From a virus, in IMG/VR virus record IMGVR_UViG_3300048997_000130, positions 62,001 through 126,000 of that record: DNA of 64,000 bases; one strand, 5' to 3'. The notes below the pieces were generated by a model. The model was given only the letters and a program-made list of their open reading frames with translations. It made no database searches and was not told where the DNA came from. The translations under genes were made by a program, and so were the position numbers. Numbering within the stretch: position 1 is the stretch's first letter; each line of letters begins with the position of its first letter. Below, in pieces: positions 8,589 to 16,991 of this stretch.

Positions 8589-9740
8589 TTATTGATCGAG
8601 TAAACGGCTGGCAATGCTAAATAAATCAAAACTATGTTTTGATTTAGCACCTTTAGGATCAGTCTTAGTGCCTGGATCTGCAAGGCGCTTAGTTAGACGC
8701 GCAAGATCGGCTTCTTCCTTGGGATTCAGTCCATCGGATTCTTGTTTTTCCTTCAAACGCGATAACTTCCGTTCATCCAAACCGCGTTGATAATCATCTT
8801 TCCCTTTGGATTTAGCTTTTTCTAATTCACGAACAACACTCGGATCAACATCTGAAAAAAATTGATCTCGAAGCCGAACATAATCATTATATGACATTTC
8901 GGTTTCAATATATTTCCAAATTTCATCAAGTAATTTTTTACGTAAATCACCAACGAAACCGGACCAACGTTTGGCATTCTTCTCAAACAATTCCGGATAC
9001 TTCTCTTTTAAGGCCGAAGCTTGACCCATATTCTCTTTAATATCAGAACCAAATGAACCAATATCGTCTTCAAAGATCAAATCAAATAATTTCAGAGAAT
9101 CAGGAGATAATGCAGCTCGCAAATCTGGTAAGTGTTCATCAATCAATCCGATAAATTCTTTTATTGCCGCCTTATCATCCAGCGCTTTCCCTAACGCAGT
9201 TTCTTCTCCAGTTGGAATTCGCCCTTCAGCATCTTCGAAATTCCCGTCATCAGTTCGCCGGCCGAATGATTCGTCAATACCTTTTTCGTATTTTTTCTTG
9301 GTTGTCTTGGATTGTGATTGTCCCATAGCTGTCGATTTGATATTGGAATACATCGCCTCAAGAGCTTCTTTCGGTGATTTGAAATCACGAGTGAAATCCC
9401 AAGATTTAGGGTCTTTCCTCGGAATAGGACCATTTTCATCGTGTTGAACAACACCATTCGCATCAGTTTCGTATTTAGATCCAGTCGTTATATAAGTTAG
9501 GAAGTCTTGGACCGAATCCATTGCATCAGAATCATTGCCTTGGAGTTGTCTCCGAGCAATATTCATCAAGTCTCGGCCGATTTGGCCGGGAGTCTTATCG
9601 ACCTTCTGACCCGGGAACTGTTTATTTAAAACATCAATAATTGCTTTCCCGAACTGCGTCTCAATATCCGCATATAATCGGAATAAAGCAAGAATCAACC
9701 GGACAGAATTTGCGATATGAACACGGGAGTAGGTAGCCAT
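8589..9740 (-). CDS. hypothetical protein, 383 aa, charged
   Basis: Highly charged and largely helical, with Lys/Glu-rich stretches in the last 100 residues; ends FSIASRLLDQ. The C-terminal IASRLL resembles the N-terminal LASRVATRF of the 21166-21408 protein, but that may be chance. A structural or DNA-associated phage protein is possible; nothing decisive is visible. Confidence 0.7.
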   Translation of the reverse strand: MATYSRVHIANSVRLILALFRLYADIETQFGKAIIDVLNKQFPGQKVDKTPGQIGRDLMNIARRQLQGNDSDAMDSVQDFLTYITTGSKYETDANGVVQHDENGPIPRKDPKSWDFTRDFKSPKEALEAMYSNIKSTAMGQSQSKTTKKKYEKGIDESFGRRTDDGNFEDAEGRIPTGEETALGKALDDKAAIKEFIGLIDEHLPDLRAALSPDSLKLFDLIFEDDIGSFGSDIKENMGQASALKEKYPELFEKNAKRWSGFVGDLRKKLLDEIWKYIETEMSYNDYVRLRDQFFSDVDPSVVRELEKAKSKGKDDYQRGLDERKLSRLKEKQESDGLNPKEEADLARLTKRLADPGTKTDPKGAKSKHSFDLFSIASRLLDQ

Positions 9741-9769
9741 CGAATTTAGCTACCTACTAAAGGTTTAGT

Positions 9770-11206
9770 TTAGATTGAAACTGGATTGATATTCAATCGA
9801 GTAGCACGCAATCGGGCTGCTACAATTTTATCTCGAGGATAATTGAAATAACTCGACATCATATCTTCAGATATTCCCATAAGATGCAGCCGAGAAAATA
9901 AATCAGTCCGTGCCAATACGCATGATCCAAAAGCACGAATGCCGAATAAATCGGCTCTAGAACAAGAATAACGCTGGCATACAGCGTCGACTACTGATTC
10001 AATCGTAATATCAATATGCGCTATTTTCAATTTCTCAAGTGCAATATTCCGAATCTTATTAATGACATGTGGTTCAATTCCAACAGTTTTGGCATATTGA
10101 CGAACCGTTACTTCCATCAAATCCACGGCTAACAATGCATCACGTTCTTCATTATTTAACTGCGCTGATGCGATGAGTGATGCAATATCTCGTTGGCATT
10201 CCACATTCATATATGAAGCCGCAGAATCTTTATCTCCGGGAATGTTAGATACATATTCATTATCATTGATCACATCATGGTTAGATACTTCTGAATTATC
10301 AGATATTGACTCGGAACCATATGATGTTCGAGACATATCATCAGTTCGACTCAATCGTTTGAAATCATTGATGGTTTCATTATTTATGATTCGACTAACA
10401 TATGCTAAAAGCCCGGCATCAATACCTGGAGGTTGCCCATTAATAGGAGCCAATCTCATAATATATTGAGGTGTCGAAAAAACCATATTGGTTTTGCGCC
10501 AACGTCTTAGGAATCCTTGCAATTGAGAATCGTTCCAGCGCATACGTTTCAATGTTGGAATCAAATCGGCGTTTTGCCAATCGGTGGCAAGCGTGATTCC
10601 ACGAGCTCGAAGCGAAGCCAAACCTCGTTTGCATTCATTACATTCTTTAGGTGACATACCAACATGATTGCGTCGATAGCATTCATGTTCAGTCAATTCT
10701 GCTGGCAAAATGCGCCCCTGTCGCCACAAAGATTGTAATTTATGATATTCATGTGGTTCATATGCCAATAACTGCAACATATGATCGCTATCTATCGTAT
10801 GATTCTGAATCGAATAAAAATAGCGTTCATGATTAAATCGAGCGAAATGAAGTAAATCCGAAACTCGCCAGAGCGAAGTGGATTCAGTCCGGTGACCAAC
10901 CACTGGTTTCAAAGTCCCAATGAAAGTTATTGGAGCTCCACCAAGAATGCGTTCGGCTTGAGTCTTATCAACAAGTTCTTCTTTCAAATGTTTGAAAAAC
11001 CAACGAGCTGTAAATTCTTTCTGCAGAAGTCGGCAACGAACTCGCTGCACAGAATCAGCTATTCTAGATTTATCTCGTTTAAATAAACGAGCCACGCGCA
11101 TATGTGTCCATTGATACCATTGTTTAAGGAAAAATTGTTCATCTGGAATAGGAACAGGTTTATAACAACATTCGGAATCAATAGAATCTATCGCATTCTT
11201 GTTCAT
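9770..11206 (-). CDS. sigma-factor-like protein with DnaA-like C-terminal domain
   Basis: 478 aa. Residues 266-290 (LLAYVSRIINNETINDFKR) resemble the end of region 2 of ECF-type sigma factors. Residues 350-395 (NNEERDALLAVDL, then VRQYAKTVGIEPHVINKIR) look like region 4, which reads the -35 box. Residues 403-470 (VVDAVCQRYSCSRADLFGIR, then ISEDMMSSYFNYPRDKIVAA) resemble DnaA domain IV. A CNEC pair lies near residue 190. Regions 2 and 4 are separated by an acidic Ser/Asn-rich linker. AAGGAGATTTTAG gives a good ribosome site before ATG 11206. It would direct RNA polymerase to phage promoters; whether it reads the array at 36-63 kb is untested. Fold assignments rest on motif reading only. Confidence 0.55.
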   Translation of the reverse strand: MNKNAIDSIDSECCYKPVPIPDEQFFLKQWYQWTHMRVARLFKRDKSRIADSVQRVRCRLLQKEFTARWFFKHLKEELVDKTQAERILGGAPITFIGTLKPVVGHRTESTSLWRVSDLLHFARFNHERYFYSIQNHTIDSDHMLQLLAYEPHEYHKLQSLWRQGRILPAELTEHECYRRNHVGMSPKECNECKRGLASLRARGITLATDWQNADLIPTLKRMRWNDSQLQGFLRRWRKTNMVFSTPQYIMRLAPINGQPPGIDAGLLAYVSRIINNETINDFKRLSRTDDMSRTSYGSESISDNSEVSNHDVINDNEYVSNIPGDKDSAASYMNVECQRDIASLIASAQLNNEERDALLAVDLMEVTVRQYAKTVGIEPHVINKIRNIALEKLKIAHIDITIESVVDAVCQRYSCSRADLFGIRAFGSCVLARTDLFSRLHLMGISEDMMSSYFNYPRDKIVAARLRATRLNINPVSI

Positions 11207-11302
11207 CTAAAATCTCCTTGCGGTGATCACTTCACCGGCTTAATGGAGTCAGTTAAAACTGGCTTGCCATATAATATCACATAGTAAGGAACATTGGCAA
11301 TA

Positions 11303-12115
11303 TTATAAGTCCAGTTCTGGGATTTCCGGACTGACGATGGGAGAAATATTTAGAATATTCAATACTTCAGAATCCGGAAGAGGAGGACGAGAACGCGCTA
11401 ACCAACTCTGAGCCAATCGGACTCGCGAACGAGATACTGCTTGACCATCAGGATTATTACATTTTCCAGAAGCAAAAGCCGATAATCGCTCTTCGAGCGG
11501 TAATCGAGAACAAGCTGAAAATGATTGACGAGCCATACGGAGCCCGACACGATAACACTTAGTTCTATCTTGGACTAAGTCTTCACCACCCCAACCACGG
11601 GAAAAAGTCGGATCGTAAATGAATTTATAACCTGAATTGGTCAACAAAATCCGAGTCTTGGTTTTCCCATCATGATTAGGTTTATCCAACTGAATTTGAA
11701 CTAAACACCACGATCTTCCGCTATCACCACGAGATTGTGAGCCAAGCCCTAAGTCAACATCTTTCCTGTAACCGCTTTCGAAGAATGAAATAGACATCAG
11801 AAGAGCTAATGTTTGAGCCCTTCCATATTTCCCTTGGAATATTGGTTTTTCGGCCGGATCGTACGCCACATGAATGGCAGAAGTAGCGATTTCTTCATAA
11901 CGAATCCGTCCAATATCGGATGATTCTTGAGCGACTTTTATAAAAGAACGACCCGGAGGAGACCAAGTAAGCATTCGATTCACTGCCCATTGATGAAGCG
12001 ATGTTACGTCTTGAGACGTTCTTCCAGAATCATCATTAGCATAACTGACATGAGGACATATAGAAATTAAGAGTATTGATATGATAACTGTTAATATAAT
12101 ATATACGATCCGCAT
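11303..12115 (-). CDS. secreted lytic transglycosylase-like protein
   Basis: 270 aa with an N-terminal signal peptide (hydrophobic residues 3-20, cleavage near SYA-ND). The SLT-like core has SISFFESGY with Glu 113 in the place of the catalytic acid, followed by GRSWCLVQIQL and WGGEDLVQDRTKC, a pattern known from phage lysozyme-like proteins. Expected to cleave peptidoglycan in the periplasm, for lysis or entry. The 96 nt upstream of the neighbouring gene contain only a short hairpin. Confidence 0.65.
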   Translation of the reverse strand: MRIVYIILTVIISILLISICPHVSYANDDSGRTSQDVTSLHQWAVNRMLTWSPPGRSFIKVAQESSDIGRIRYEEIATSAIHVAYDPAEKPIFQGKYGRAQTLALLMSISFFESGYRKDVDLGLGSQSRGDSGRSWCLVQIQLDKPNHDGKTKTRILLTNSGYKFIYDPTFSRGWGGEDLVQDRTKCYRVGLRMARQSFSACSRLPLEERLSAFASGKCNNPDGQAVSRSRVRLAQSWLARSRPPLPDSEVLNILNISPIVSPEIPELDL

Positions 12116-12188
12116 ATTGACACCTGCTTCAAGATTAGATGGAACGGAACTTACTGCGGAAATTTTAAAAAGTCAATGATTTGAGGAA

Positions 12189-12455
12189 TTATCTATTCGA
12201 ACAAGGTTCCCATTCCATATATTGGACAAGCCCTGAACGTTTAGAAGTCAATTTTTCATTAGATATGTACGTGAGTTTACAATTCTTTAAATAATATTTC
12301 CCTTTGATTTCTCGAATTTTCCTTGGATCTTTGGGATTCCTCAACACTAGATCGAATTCTATGATCGTTCCTACAGCCAAATGAGGCATAGGAATGACAC
12401 TATATTCCATATGAACAGGAAGATCCAAAAAAATAAAATAAGTCTTCATATTCAT
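12189..12455 (-). CDS. hypothetical protein, 88 aa
   Basis: Not recognised. Two possible starts (Met1, Met3). Beta-rich in composition; ends WEPCSNR. Confidence 0.5.
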   Translation of the reverse strand: MNMKTYFIFLDLPVHMEYSVIPMPHLAVGTIIEFDLVLRNPKDPRKIREIKGKYYLKNCKLTYISNEKLTSKRSGLVQYMEWEPCSNR

Positions 12456-12472
12456 ATGAATACCATCACATT

Positions 12473-12640
12473 CTATTTAATAACATATATATTTTTTTAT
12501 TCTTTTTTCTTAACTTTCTTCCAACAACAACATTTCTTTTTCTATTGAATTTTCTACTGCTGTCACTTCTACTACTGCTGTTGCTTCTACTGTTCCTACT
12601 GCTACTACGTTCGTTTCCACTGAGTTATCATGCTTTGGAA
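12473..12640. other. low-complexity region with GTA/GCA codon repeats
   Basis: T/C-rich on the plus strand, with repeated CTACTGCTG-type triplets. On the minus strand it reads as VETNVVAVGTVEATAVVEVT and ends EMLLLEES-stop, but no ATG opens that frame. It may be a frameshifted continuation of the 12628-12972 frame. No confident gene. Confidence 0.5.
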
Positions 12641-12972
12641 AAGCATTTGTTGATTTCTTTGTTTATTAATAAACATAGAATGAGATCAAAAAAGAATAAA
12701 GAAAAATAAAAAGATCTAAAAAATAAAAAGATCTTTTTATTTGCTATAGAGGGGCGATGAACGCAAGATTCAGCTACTCTATAGGATCGCAGGTCCAGTG
12801 TCTTTGGATTGTCTGACGGATCTTCAGTTATTCTAGGTTTTCTGGGTAATCCCACCAAAGGATCATGGATGATGAAAGACTCGTTAACACTTCTAGCAGC
12901 ATCCATGGAGGATCCATGTATTGTCATTTGTAGATCCTCGGCCCATTCCATGCGAATATACTCTACATTCAA
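12628..12972 (-). CDS. hypothetical protein, 114 aa, doubtful 3' end
   Basis: The first 80 residues look coded (MNVEYIRMEWAEDLQ). The last 34 are Phe/Leu-rich and come from A/T-rich repeat DNA (12704-12742), so the gene may be decayed or shifted into another frame there. No clear Shine-Dalgarno. Confidence 0.35.
   Translation of the reverse strand: MNVEYIRMEWAEDLQMTIHGSSMDAARSVNESFIIHDPLVGLPRKPRITEDPSDNPKTLDLRSYRVAESCVHRPSIANKKIFLFFRSFYFSLFFFDLILCLLINKEINKCFSKA
12704..12742. repeat. direct repeat and 22-nt palindrome
   Basis: AAATAAAAAGATCT occurs at 12704-12717 and 12721-12734; the second copy extends into a perfect palindrome (12721-12742) centred on AGATCT. Terminator-like on either strand because of the T runs. 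Confidence 0.75.
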
Positions 12973-13008
12973 AAGAATTCGAAGAAATTCATAGAATAAT
13001 TATAATAG

Positions 13009-13034
13009 TAATAGGCCGGTTAACCGGCCTATTA
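13009..13034. repeat. 26-nt perfect palindrome between divergent genes
   Basis: Centre GGCCGGTTAACCGGCC, lying 16 nt before ATG 13050 and upstream of the divergent frame at 12972. An operator or an mRNA leader hairpin are both possible. Confidence 0.75.
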
Positions 13035-13049
13035 GAATAGTTAATCAAA

Positions 13050-13835
13050 ATGATGAAAAAAAGCAGCAAGAAAACCAAGAAACCGAAAAAAGCTTCGGAT
13101 TTGAAACGAGAAAAAGATAATAAACAAAAATTGCTTGATAAAGCCATTGAAGACTGCGTCTACAGGGCTTCATCTTCCAAAGAACGTGAATATTTCCGAG
13201 CAATGATAGTGGAACTCGTTAAGAATAATGTTATCCCTAAAGAATTATTAGACGCAGTCCCCGCTCGTCCAGAAGATACTCAGAAGACTCGTTTTGAGCA
13301 GTTATATGATATGGCTTTGTTCCTAGCATTTCCTGGATATGATCATGAGACTCTAAGGAAATTATTAGGTCCAGAGTCAGAAGATCTCGAAGATTTGAAA
13401 ATCTGGAGGGTGATGTTGCCCCCTAAATTCAAAATAACTCATGTGCTCATTCGGGCAACTGATTTTCGACAAGCATTCGCTTTAGGGTGTGATTATGCCT
13501 GTCGAATGTCCCTGAGGCTTTATAGAAAGATTCCTGTTGACTTAACTATCCGTATTCAATTCGTGAGTCTAAGAAGTGTTCGAAGGATGCTCGAGCTCCG
13601 TTGGGCTAATCGAATGCAGTTGCGACGGAAATATAGACTCGTTGGCCGTGAATTCACCAGTAAAGAACTCACAGGGGCTCGAATGGTGGCTTTAGGGAGT
13701 CCGACCCATCCGGAATATAATATATTCAAATATGCGGAATGGAGAGATCTAATTAAGATTTTGAAGAGTGGGAATCAAATAAGAATTTCTTCGGTCGAAA
13801 CTGAAACCTTCCGACCAACCATCAATGATGATTAA
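13050..13835 (+). CDS. hypothetical protein, 261 aa, Lys-rich N-terminus
   Basis: The first 40 residues are almost all Lys, Ser, Glu and Asp (KKSSKKTKKPKK); the rest is a mixed globular domain with many Arg. It could bind nucleic acid. Not recognised. A palindrome sits just upstream. Confidence 0.65.
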   Translation: MMKKSSKKTKKPKKASDLKREKDNKQKLLDKAIEDCVYRASSSKEREYFRAMIVELVKNNVIPKELLDAVPARPEDTQKTRFEQLYDMALFLAFPGYDHETLRKLLGPESEDLEDLKIWRVMLPPKFKITHVLIRATDFRQAFALGCDYACRMSLRLYRKIPVDLTIRIQFVSLRSVRRMLELRWANRMQLRRKYRLVGREFTSKELTGARMVALGSPTHPEYNIFKYAEWRDLIKILKSGNQIRISSVETETFRPTINDD

Positions 13836-14020
13836 TATGATAGTATCATCCGGGCTTCGGAAATACTTTCTTTTGAATTCATATATTATATATGGCTATT
13901 AGATTAGCTTCTAAAGATCACAGCGTCTCGGAAATATCTCTTCGAGATTCGAACCCTATTAATAGTTATTGATGGTATATTAATATATAATCCAAATATT
14001 GAAAGAAAAGATAACTAAAT
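13836..14020. other. intergenic region, possible 26-aa ORF
   Basis: AT-rich leader of purZ. A 26-codon frame at 13892-13972 (MAIRLASKDHSVSE) exists but has no ribosome-binding site. TATATTAATATATAATCC at about 13976-13993 could hold a promoter for purZ. Confidence 0.35.
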
Positions 14021-15202
14021 ATGCAAGCTGGCAAATTCAATATAATAATCGACGGGTTTTGGGGTTCTTCAGGAAAAGGTAAGATATCTACATACCTCGC
14101 CGATCAATATAATTCTACATTCATATCATCGGCCAATTATCCGAATGCAGGTCATAGTGCTGTGTTTGAGAACGGCGTCAAATTCGTTGCCAAAGCCATT
14201 CCGACTTCAGCCATTCTCAAGAAGGTCAAAGGCACAGACATACAGTGTTTCCTTTCTCCTGGATCTGGATTCAATCCCATACAACTCTTAAAAGAATGGG
14301 AAGAATGCGACAGACCAAACATATTTATCCACGATCGAGCCTCAATAATGACTTCAGAACATGCACTTCGGGAGCGAGAAGGTTCGGATTCGACCAAACA
14401 CATTGCCTCCACCATGCAAGGTTCTGGAGTCGCTATAGCAGATAAAATAATGCGTAGACCGGATGTTCAATTAGCAAAGAATTGGGATCCGAAAGTGACC
14501 CTTCATGATAATGATCATCTTGAATCTGTGTTTGGGGATGATCTCGAGCGGATCCGAATTACGGATGGAATGGAATTCAGGAATTTAGTTCATTCTATGG
14601 TTAATAACGGGCAAACTTGGCTCCATGAAGGTTCCCAAGGTTATTCGTTGTCCATAGATCATGGGTCACAATATCCATATACTACGAGCAGGAACTGCGG
14701 AGTTCAAGCCGCCATGGATTATATGGCGATCCCACCTCAAATAGTTGGTGATGTATATTTGAATCTTCGTACTTATCCTATTCGAGTAGGGAATGTTGTT
14801 GAAAATGGACAACAACTCGGATACTCAGGTGATTTTTATCCGGATTGCACGGAACTCACTTGGAAAGAAGTTGCCCGGCGAGCTGGAATGCCTGATGAAG
14901 AAGCTCAAATGCTAGCTGAACGCGAGCGGACTACAGTGACAAAACGAATTAGAAGGGTTTGTAATTTTTCGTATCTTGGATTACAAGATGCCGTGAGAAC
15001 GAATGGTGCGACCAAACTTTCCATGAATTTTATTCAATATATTGATTGGTCTGACGCTGGTTTACGAGGAGGAAAAGAAGCTTTCAAGAAGCTTTCCAAG
15101 AAAAGCAGAACTTTCATTGATAAAGTCGAAGAAGTTGCTGGAGTCCCGGTTGTTCTTATTGGAACAGGCGCCAGTCATGAAGAAATCATTAATTTGCTGT
15201 AA
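14021..15202 (+). CDS. purZ: PurZ-type adenylosuccinate synthetase homologue (2-aminoadenine pathway)
   Basis: 393 aa, shorter than cellular PurA (about 430). The P-loop reads GFWGSSGKGK: Ser 16 takes the place of the PurA catalytic Asp of GDEGKGK. Phage PurZ enzymes that join Asp to dGMP, giving N6-succino-2-amino-dAMP for Z-DNA, also lack that Asp; it is said to clash with the guanine amino group. Other family landmarks are kept: NAGHS (His 45), MQGSGVA, HEGSQGYSLSIDHGSQYPYT, the Arg-rich KRIRR loop, and a C-terminal GTGASHE. The product would need host PurB and kinases. DatZ, MazZ and a PolA/DpoZ polymerase are not in this window. The next gene starts directly after the stop. Confidence 0.8.
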   Translation: MQAGKFNIIIDGFWGSSGKGKISTYLADQYNSTFISSANYPNAGHSAVFENGVKFVAKAIPTSAILKKVKGTDIQCFLSPGSGFNPIQLLKEWEECDRPNIFIHDRASIMTSEHALREREGSDSTKHIASTMQGSGVAIADKIMRRPDVQLAKNWDPKVTLHDNDHLESVFGDDLERIRITDGMEFRNLVHSMVNNGQTWLHEGSQGYSLSIDHGSQYPYTTSRNCGVQAAMDYMAIPPQIVGDVYLNLRTYPIRVGNVVENGQQLGYSGDFYPDCTELTWKEVARRAGMPDEEAQMLAERERTTVTKRIRRVCNFSYLGLQDAVRTNGATKLSMNFIQYIDWSDAGLRGGKEAFKKLSKKSRTFIDKVEEVAGVPVVLIGTGASHEEIINLL

Positions 15203-15865
15203 ATGGCAAAATCTAAGCATGGGCATTATGTTGGAAATAAACCAAGCCCAGAATATTATACGTGGCGTTCTATTAAAGCAAGATGTTTAAATCCAAAACA
15301 TCATAATTATGATGTTTATGGTGGAGCTGGAATAATTTTAGATGAAGTCTGGGCATCTAATTTTGAAATATTCTTACGTGATATCGGGCTTCGTCCTTCA
15401 CGGCATCATACTTTAGATAGAATCAAAAATGATTTAGGATATGTTCCAGGCAATGTTAGATGGGCAACTCGACACATTCAAAATCGGAATCGCAGTGATA
15501 ATCATTGGATTACGTTTAATAATGAGACATTATGTCTCAAAGATTGGGCTAATAAATTAGGTTGTACGCCCAATGCAATACGTACAAGGGTATTACGTGG
15601 TTGGTCTTGGGAAGCTGCGGTTAGTACTCTACCCAATCCAAAATTACAAACCAAAAAGAAAATATATAATCAATTAGAGACAATCGATAAAGATATTAAG
15701 GTACATATTACACAACAAGCAATAAAATTATATAATGGCGGACAATTGATTCGATCTATAACGAAACATGAATTAAATAATGATAAATCGTTGTCGAATT
15801 CGATATCCAATATTATTGATATAATTCGTGTTTTAGAATCAAATACTATAGCTACGCCGATTTGA
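15203..15865 (+). CDS. HNH-type homing endonuclease-like protein
   Basis: 220 aa. Residues 15-90 follow the phage HNH pattern: YYTWRSIKARCLNPKHHNY, DVYGGAGIILDEVW, TLDRIKNDLGYVPGNVRWAT, then QNRNR. Residues 100-145 (LKDWANKLGCTPNAIRTR) form a helix-turn-helix of the kind attached to such nucleases. Likely a selfish, free-standing nuclease inserted behind purZ with no intergenic space. The last 70 residues are Asn/Ile-rich and AT-biased. Confidence 0.75.
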   Translation: MAKSKHGHYVGNKPSPEYYTWRSIKARCLNPKHHNYDVYGGAGIILDEVWASNFEIFLRDIGLRPSRHHTLDRIKNDLGYVPGNVRWATRHIQNRNRSDNHWITFNNETLCLKDWANKLGCTPNAIRTRVLRGWSWEAAVSTLPNPKLQTKKKIYNQLETIDKDIKVHITQQAIKLYNGGQLIRSITKHELNNDKSLSNSISNIIDIIRVLESNTIATPI

Positions 15866-15895
15866 AAGCCTCTAGTATAATTCTGATATTCAGTA

Positions 15896-16144
15896 ATGGA
15901 TATTCCTAAAGTTTTCCAAACCGGCGTAGCGACAACTGTTCTCAATAAATTTGGGAACCGAGTTTATATTGGTCAGCATGAATTGAAATTCATAAAAAGC
16001 ATTTCAATTCATGCTGACATCCCCTTAGATAAATACCAAGTCACTATTCAATTTCAAAGTCCAGAGACGCTTGACGTCCAAGACGAAATTGAAGAACAAA
16101 TTCGAATTGTTAAGACTTGCGCGTGGATTTCTGTCGTCGAGTAG
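15896..16144 (+). CDS. hypothetical protein, 82 aa
   Basis: Small beta-rich protein, not recognised. A long perfect hairpin (15972-16018) lies within its frame. Its end overlaps the convergent gene at 16110-16415 by 35 nt. Confidence 0.55.
   Translation: MDIPKVFQTGVATTVLNKFGNRVYIGQHELKFIKSISIHADIPLDKYQVTIQFQSPETLDVQDEIEEQIRIVKTCAWISVVE
15972..16018. repeat. intragenic inverted repeat, 18-bp arms
   Basis: Arms 15972-15989 and 16001-16018 are perfectly complementary around an 11-nt loop, inside the 15896-16144 frame. Confidence 0.85.
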
Positions 16145-16415
16145 AACGAACTTTTTTAGCGTTTCGCTTAGCAGTGAGTTCACGCATGATTTGAATTAAA
16201 TAGGCCGTACACCGATATCCATACATCTCGTCTTGATTTTTGAATTTGGTATCAGCTTCAAACAGTTTGATAGTTTGAAATTCAACTTCGAATTTTTCAG
16301 GATTTTTTATATAGCGGCGCATCCATTCATTGAATGCTTGCGCCATATAAATATTAATATTTGGATTTGAATTTTTGGATTGTAACCGGGACTTATTTAT
16401 TGTTTTAGATTTCAT
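16110..16415 (-). CDS. hypothetical protein, 101 aa, basic
   Basis: Contains AFNEWMRRYIKNPEKFEVEF, a pattern I have seen in unannotated proteins of other large phages; both ends are rich in Lys/Arg/Ser. Function unknown. Shares its last base with the next gene's stop. Confidence 0.65.
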   Translation of the reverse strand: MKSKTINKSRLQSKNSNPNINIYMAQAFNEWMRRYIKNPEKFEVEFQTIKLFEADTKFKNQDEMYGYRCTAYLIQIMRELTAKRNAKKVRSTRRQKSTRKS

Positions 16416-16975
16416 TATGGTGACTTCTTTTTGCGTTTTAAATGAATACCAATTTGATCGGTATTCTCAATCATATATTTATGAACTGAATTGAAATATC
16501 CAGCTATCGGATGTGCTGCATCTTTTCGCATTAATCGTTCTAAAATCAACATATTTTCATAATCGGAAAACAACCAATTTTCAGTTATCGGGACTCCGGG
16601 ACTAATTTGACTCCAAACATTTCCAAATGGCAGCATTATTAATACGTATTCAGTCTTTTGGAAATGCGGAGGACTAGAAGTCGGTATGAATTCTTCACGG
16701 CGTTTAACCGAAAAAAAGACTCCAGGAGGTAAATCTATTCCGTTAGGAGTTTGAGTTACCCATCGTTTAATACTTACCCACTTAACTTCAGGGGTTTTTA
16801 TACCTGACAGTTTTCGACATTTTAAAGAACAACTATATAACGCTGATGGTGATAGTTCACATGTCCATGGTCGGAAGTCCGATGGTAAATCGGTATTTAC
16901 ATGTAGTTCATTAAACCAAAAAACTCCAAGCGATGTTATGCGTTGTTGTAATGTTGGTTTTTGTTCTTCATCCAT
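16415..16975 (-). CDS. hypothetical protein, 186 aa
   Basis: Start taken at ATG 16975 (MDEEQKPT) because upstream codons would run into thyX. Divergent from thyX with 16 nt between the start codons, so the two share a promoter region that lies partly inside each gene. Not recognised; C-terminus basic (KRKKKSP). Confidence 0.6.
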   Translation of the reverse strand: MDEEQKPTLQQRITSLGVFWFNELHVNTDLPSDFRPWTCELSPSALYSCSLKCRKLSGIKTPEVKWVSIKRWVTQTPNGIDLPPGVFFSVKRREEFIPTSSPPHFQKTEYVLIMLPFGNVWSQISPGVPITENWLFSDYENMLILERLMRKDAAHPIAGYFNSVHKYMIENTDQIGIHLKRKKKSP

Positions 16976-16991
16976 AGAAAGACTCCATAAA

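Noticed and set aside
8589-9740. Sigma factor or portal assignment for the 383-aa charged protein
   Set aside because: No region 2/4 or portal motif is visible; similarity would only be in charge pattern.
13920-13960. GAGATTCGAACCC, resembling the T arm of a minus-strand tRNA
   Set aside because: The five-base stems next to the loop do not pair (one mismatch, one wobble), and no acceptor or D arm fits on either side.
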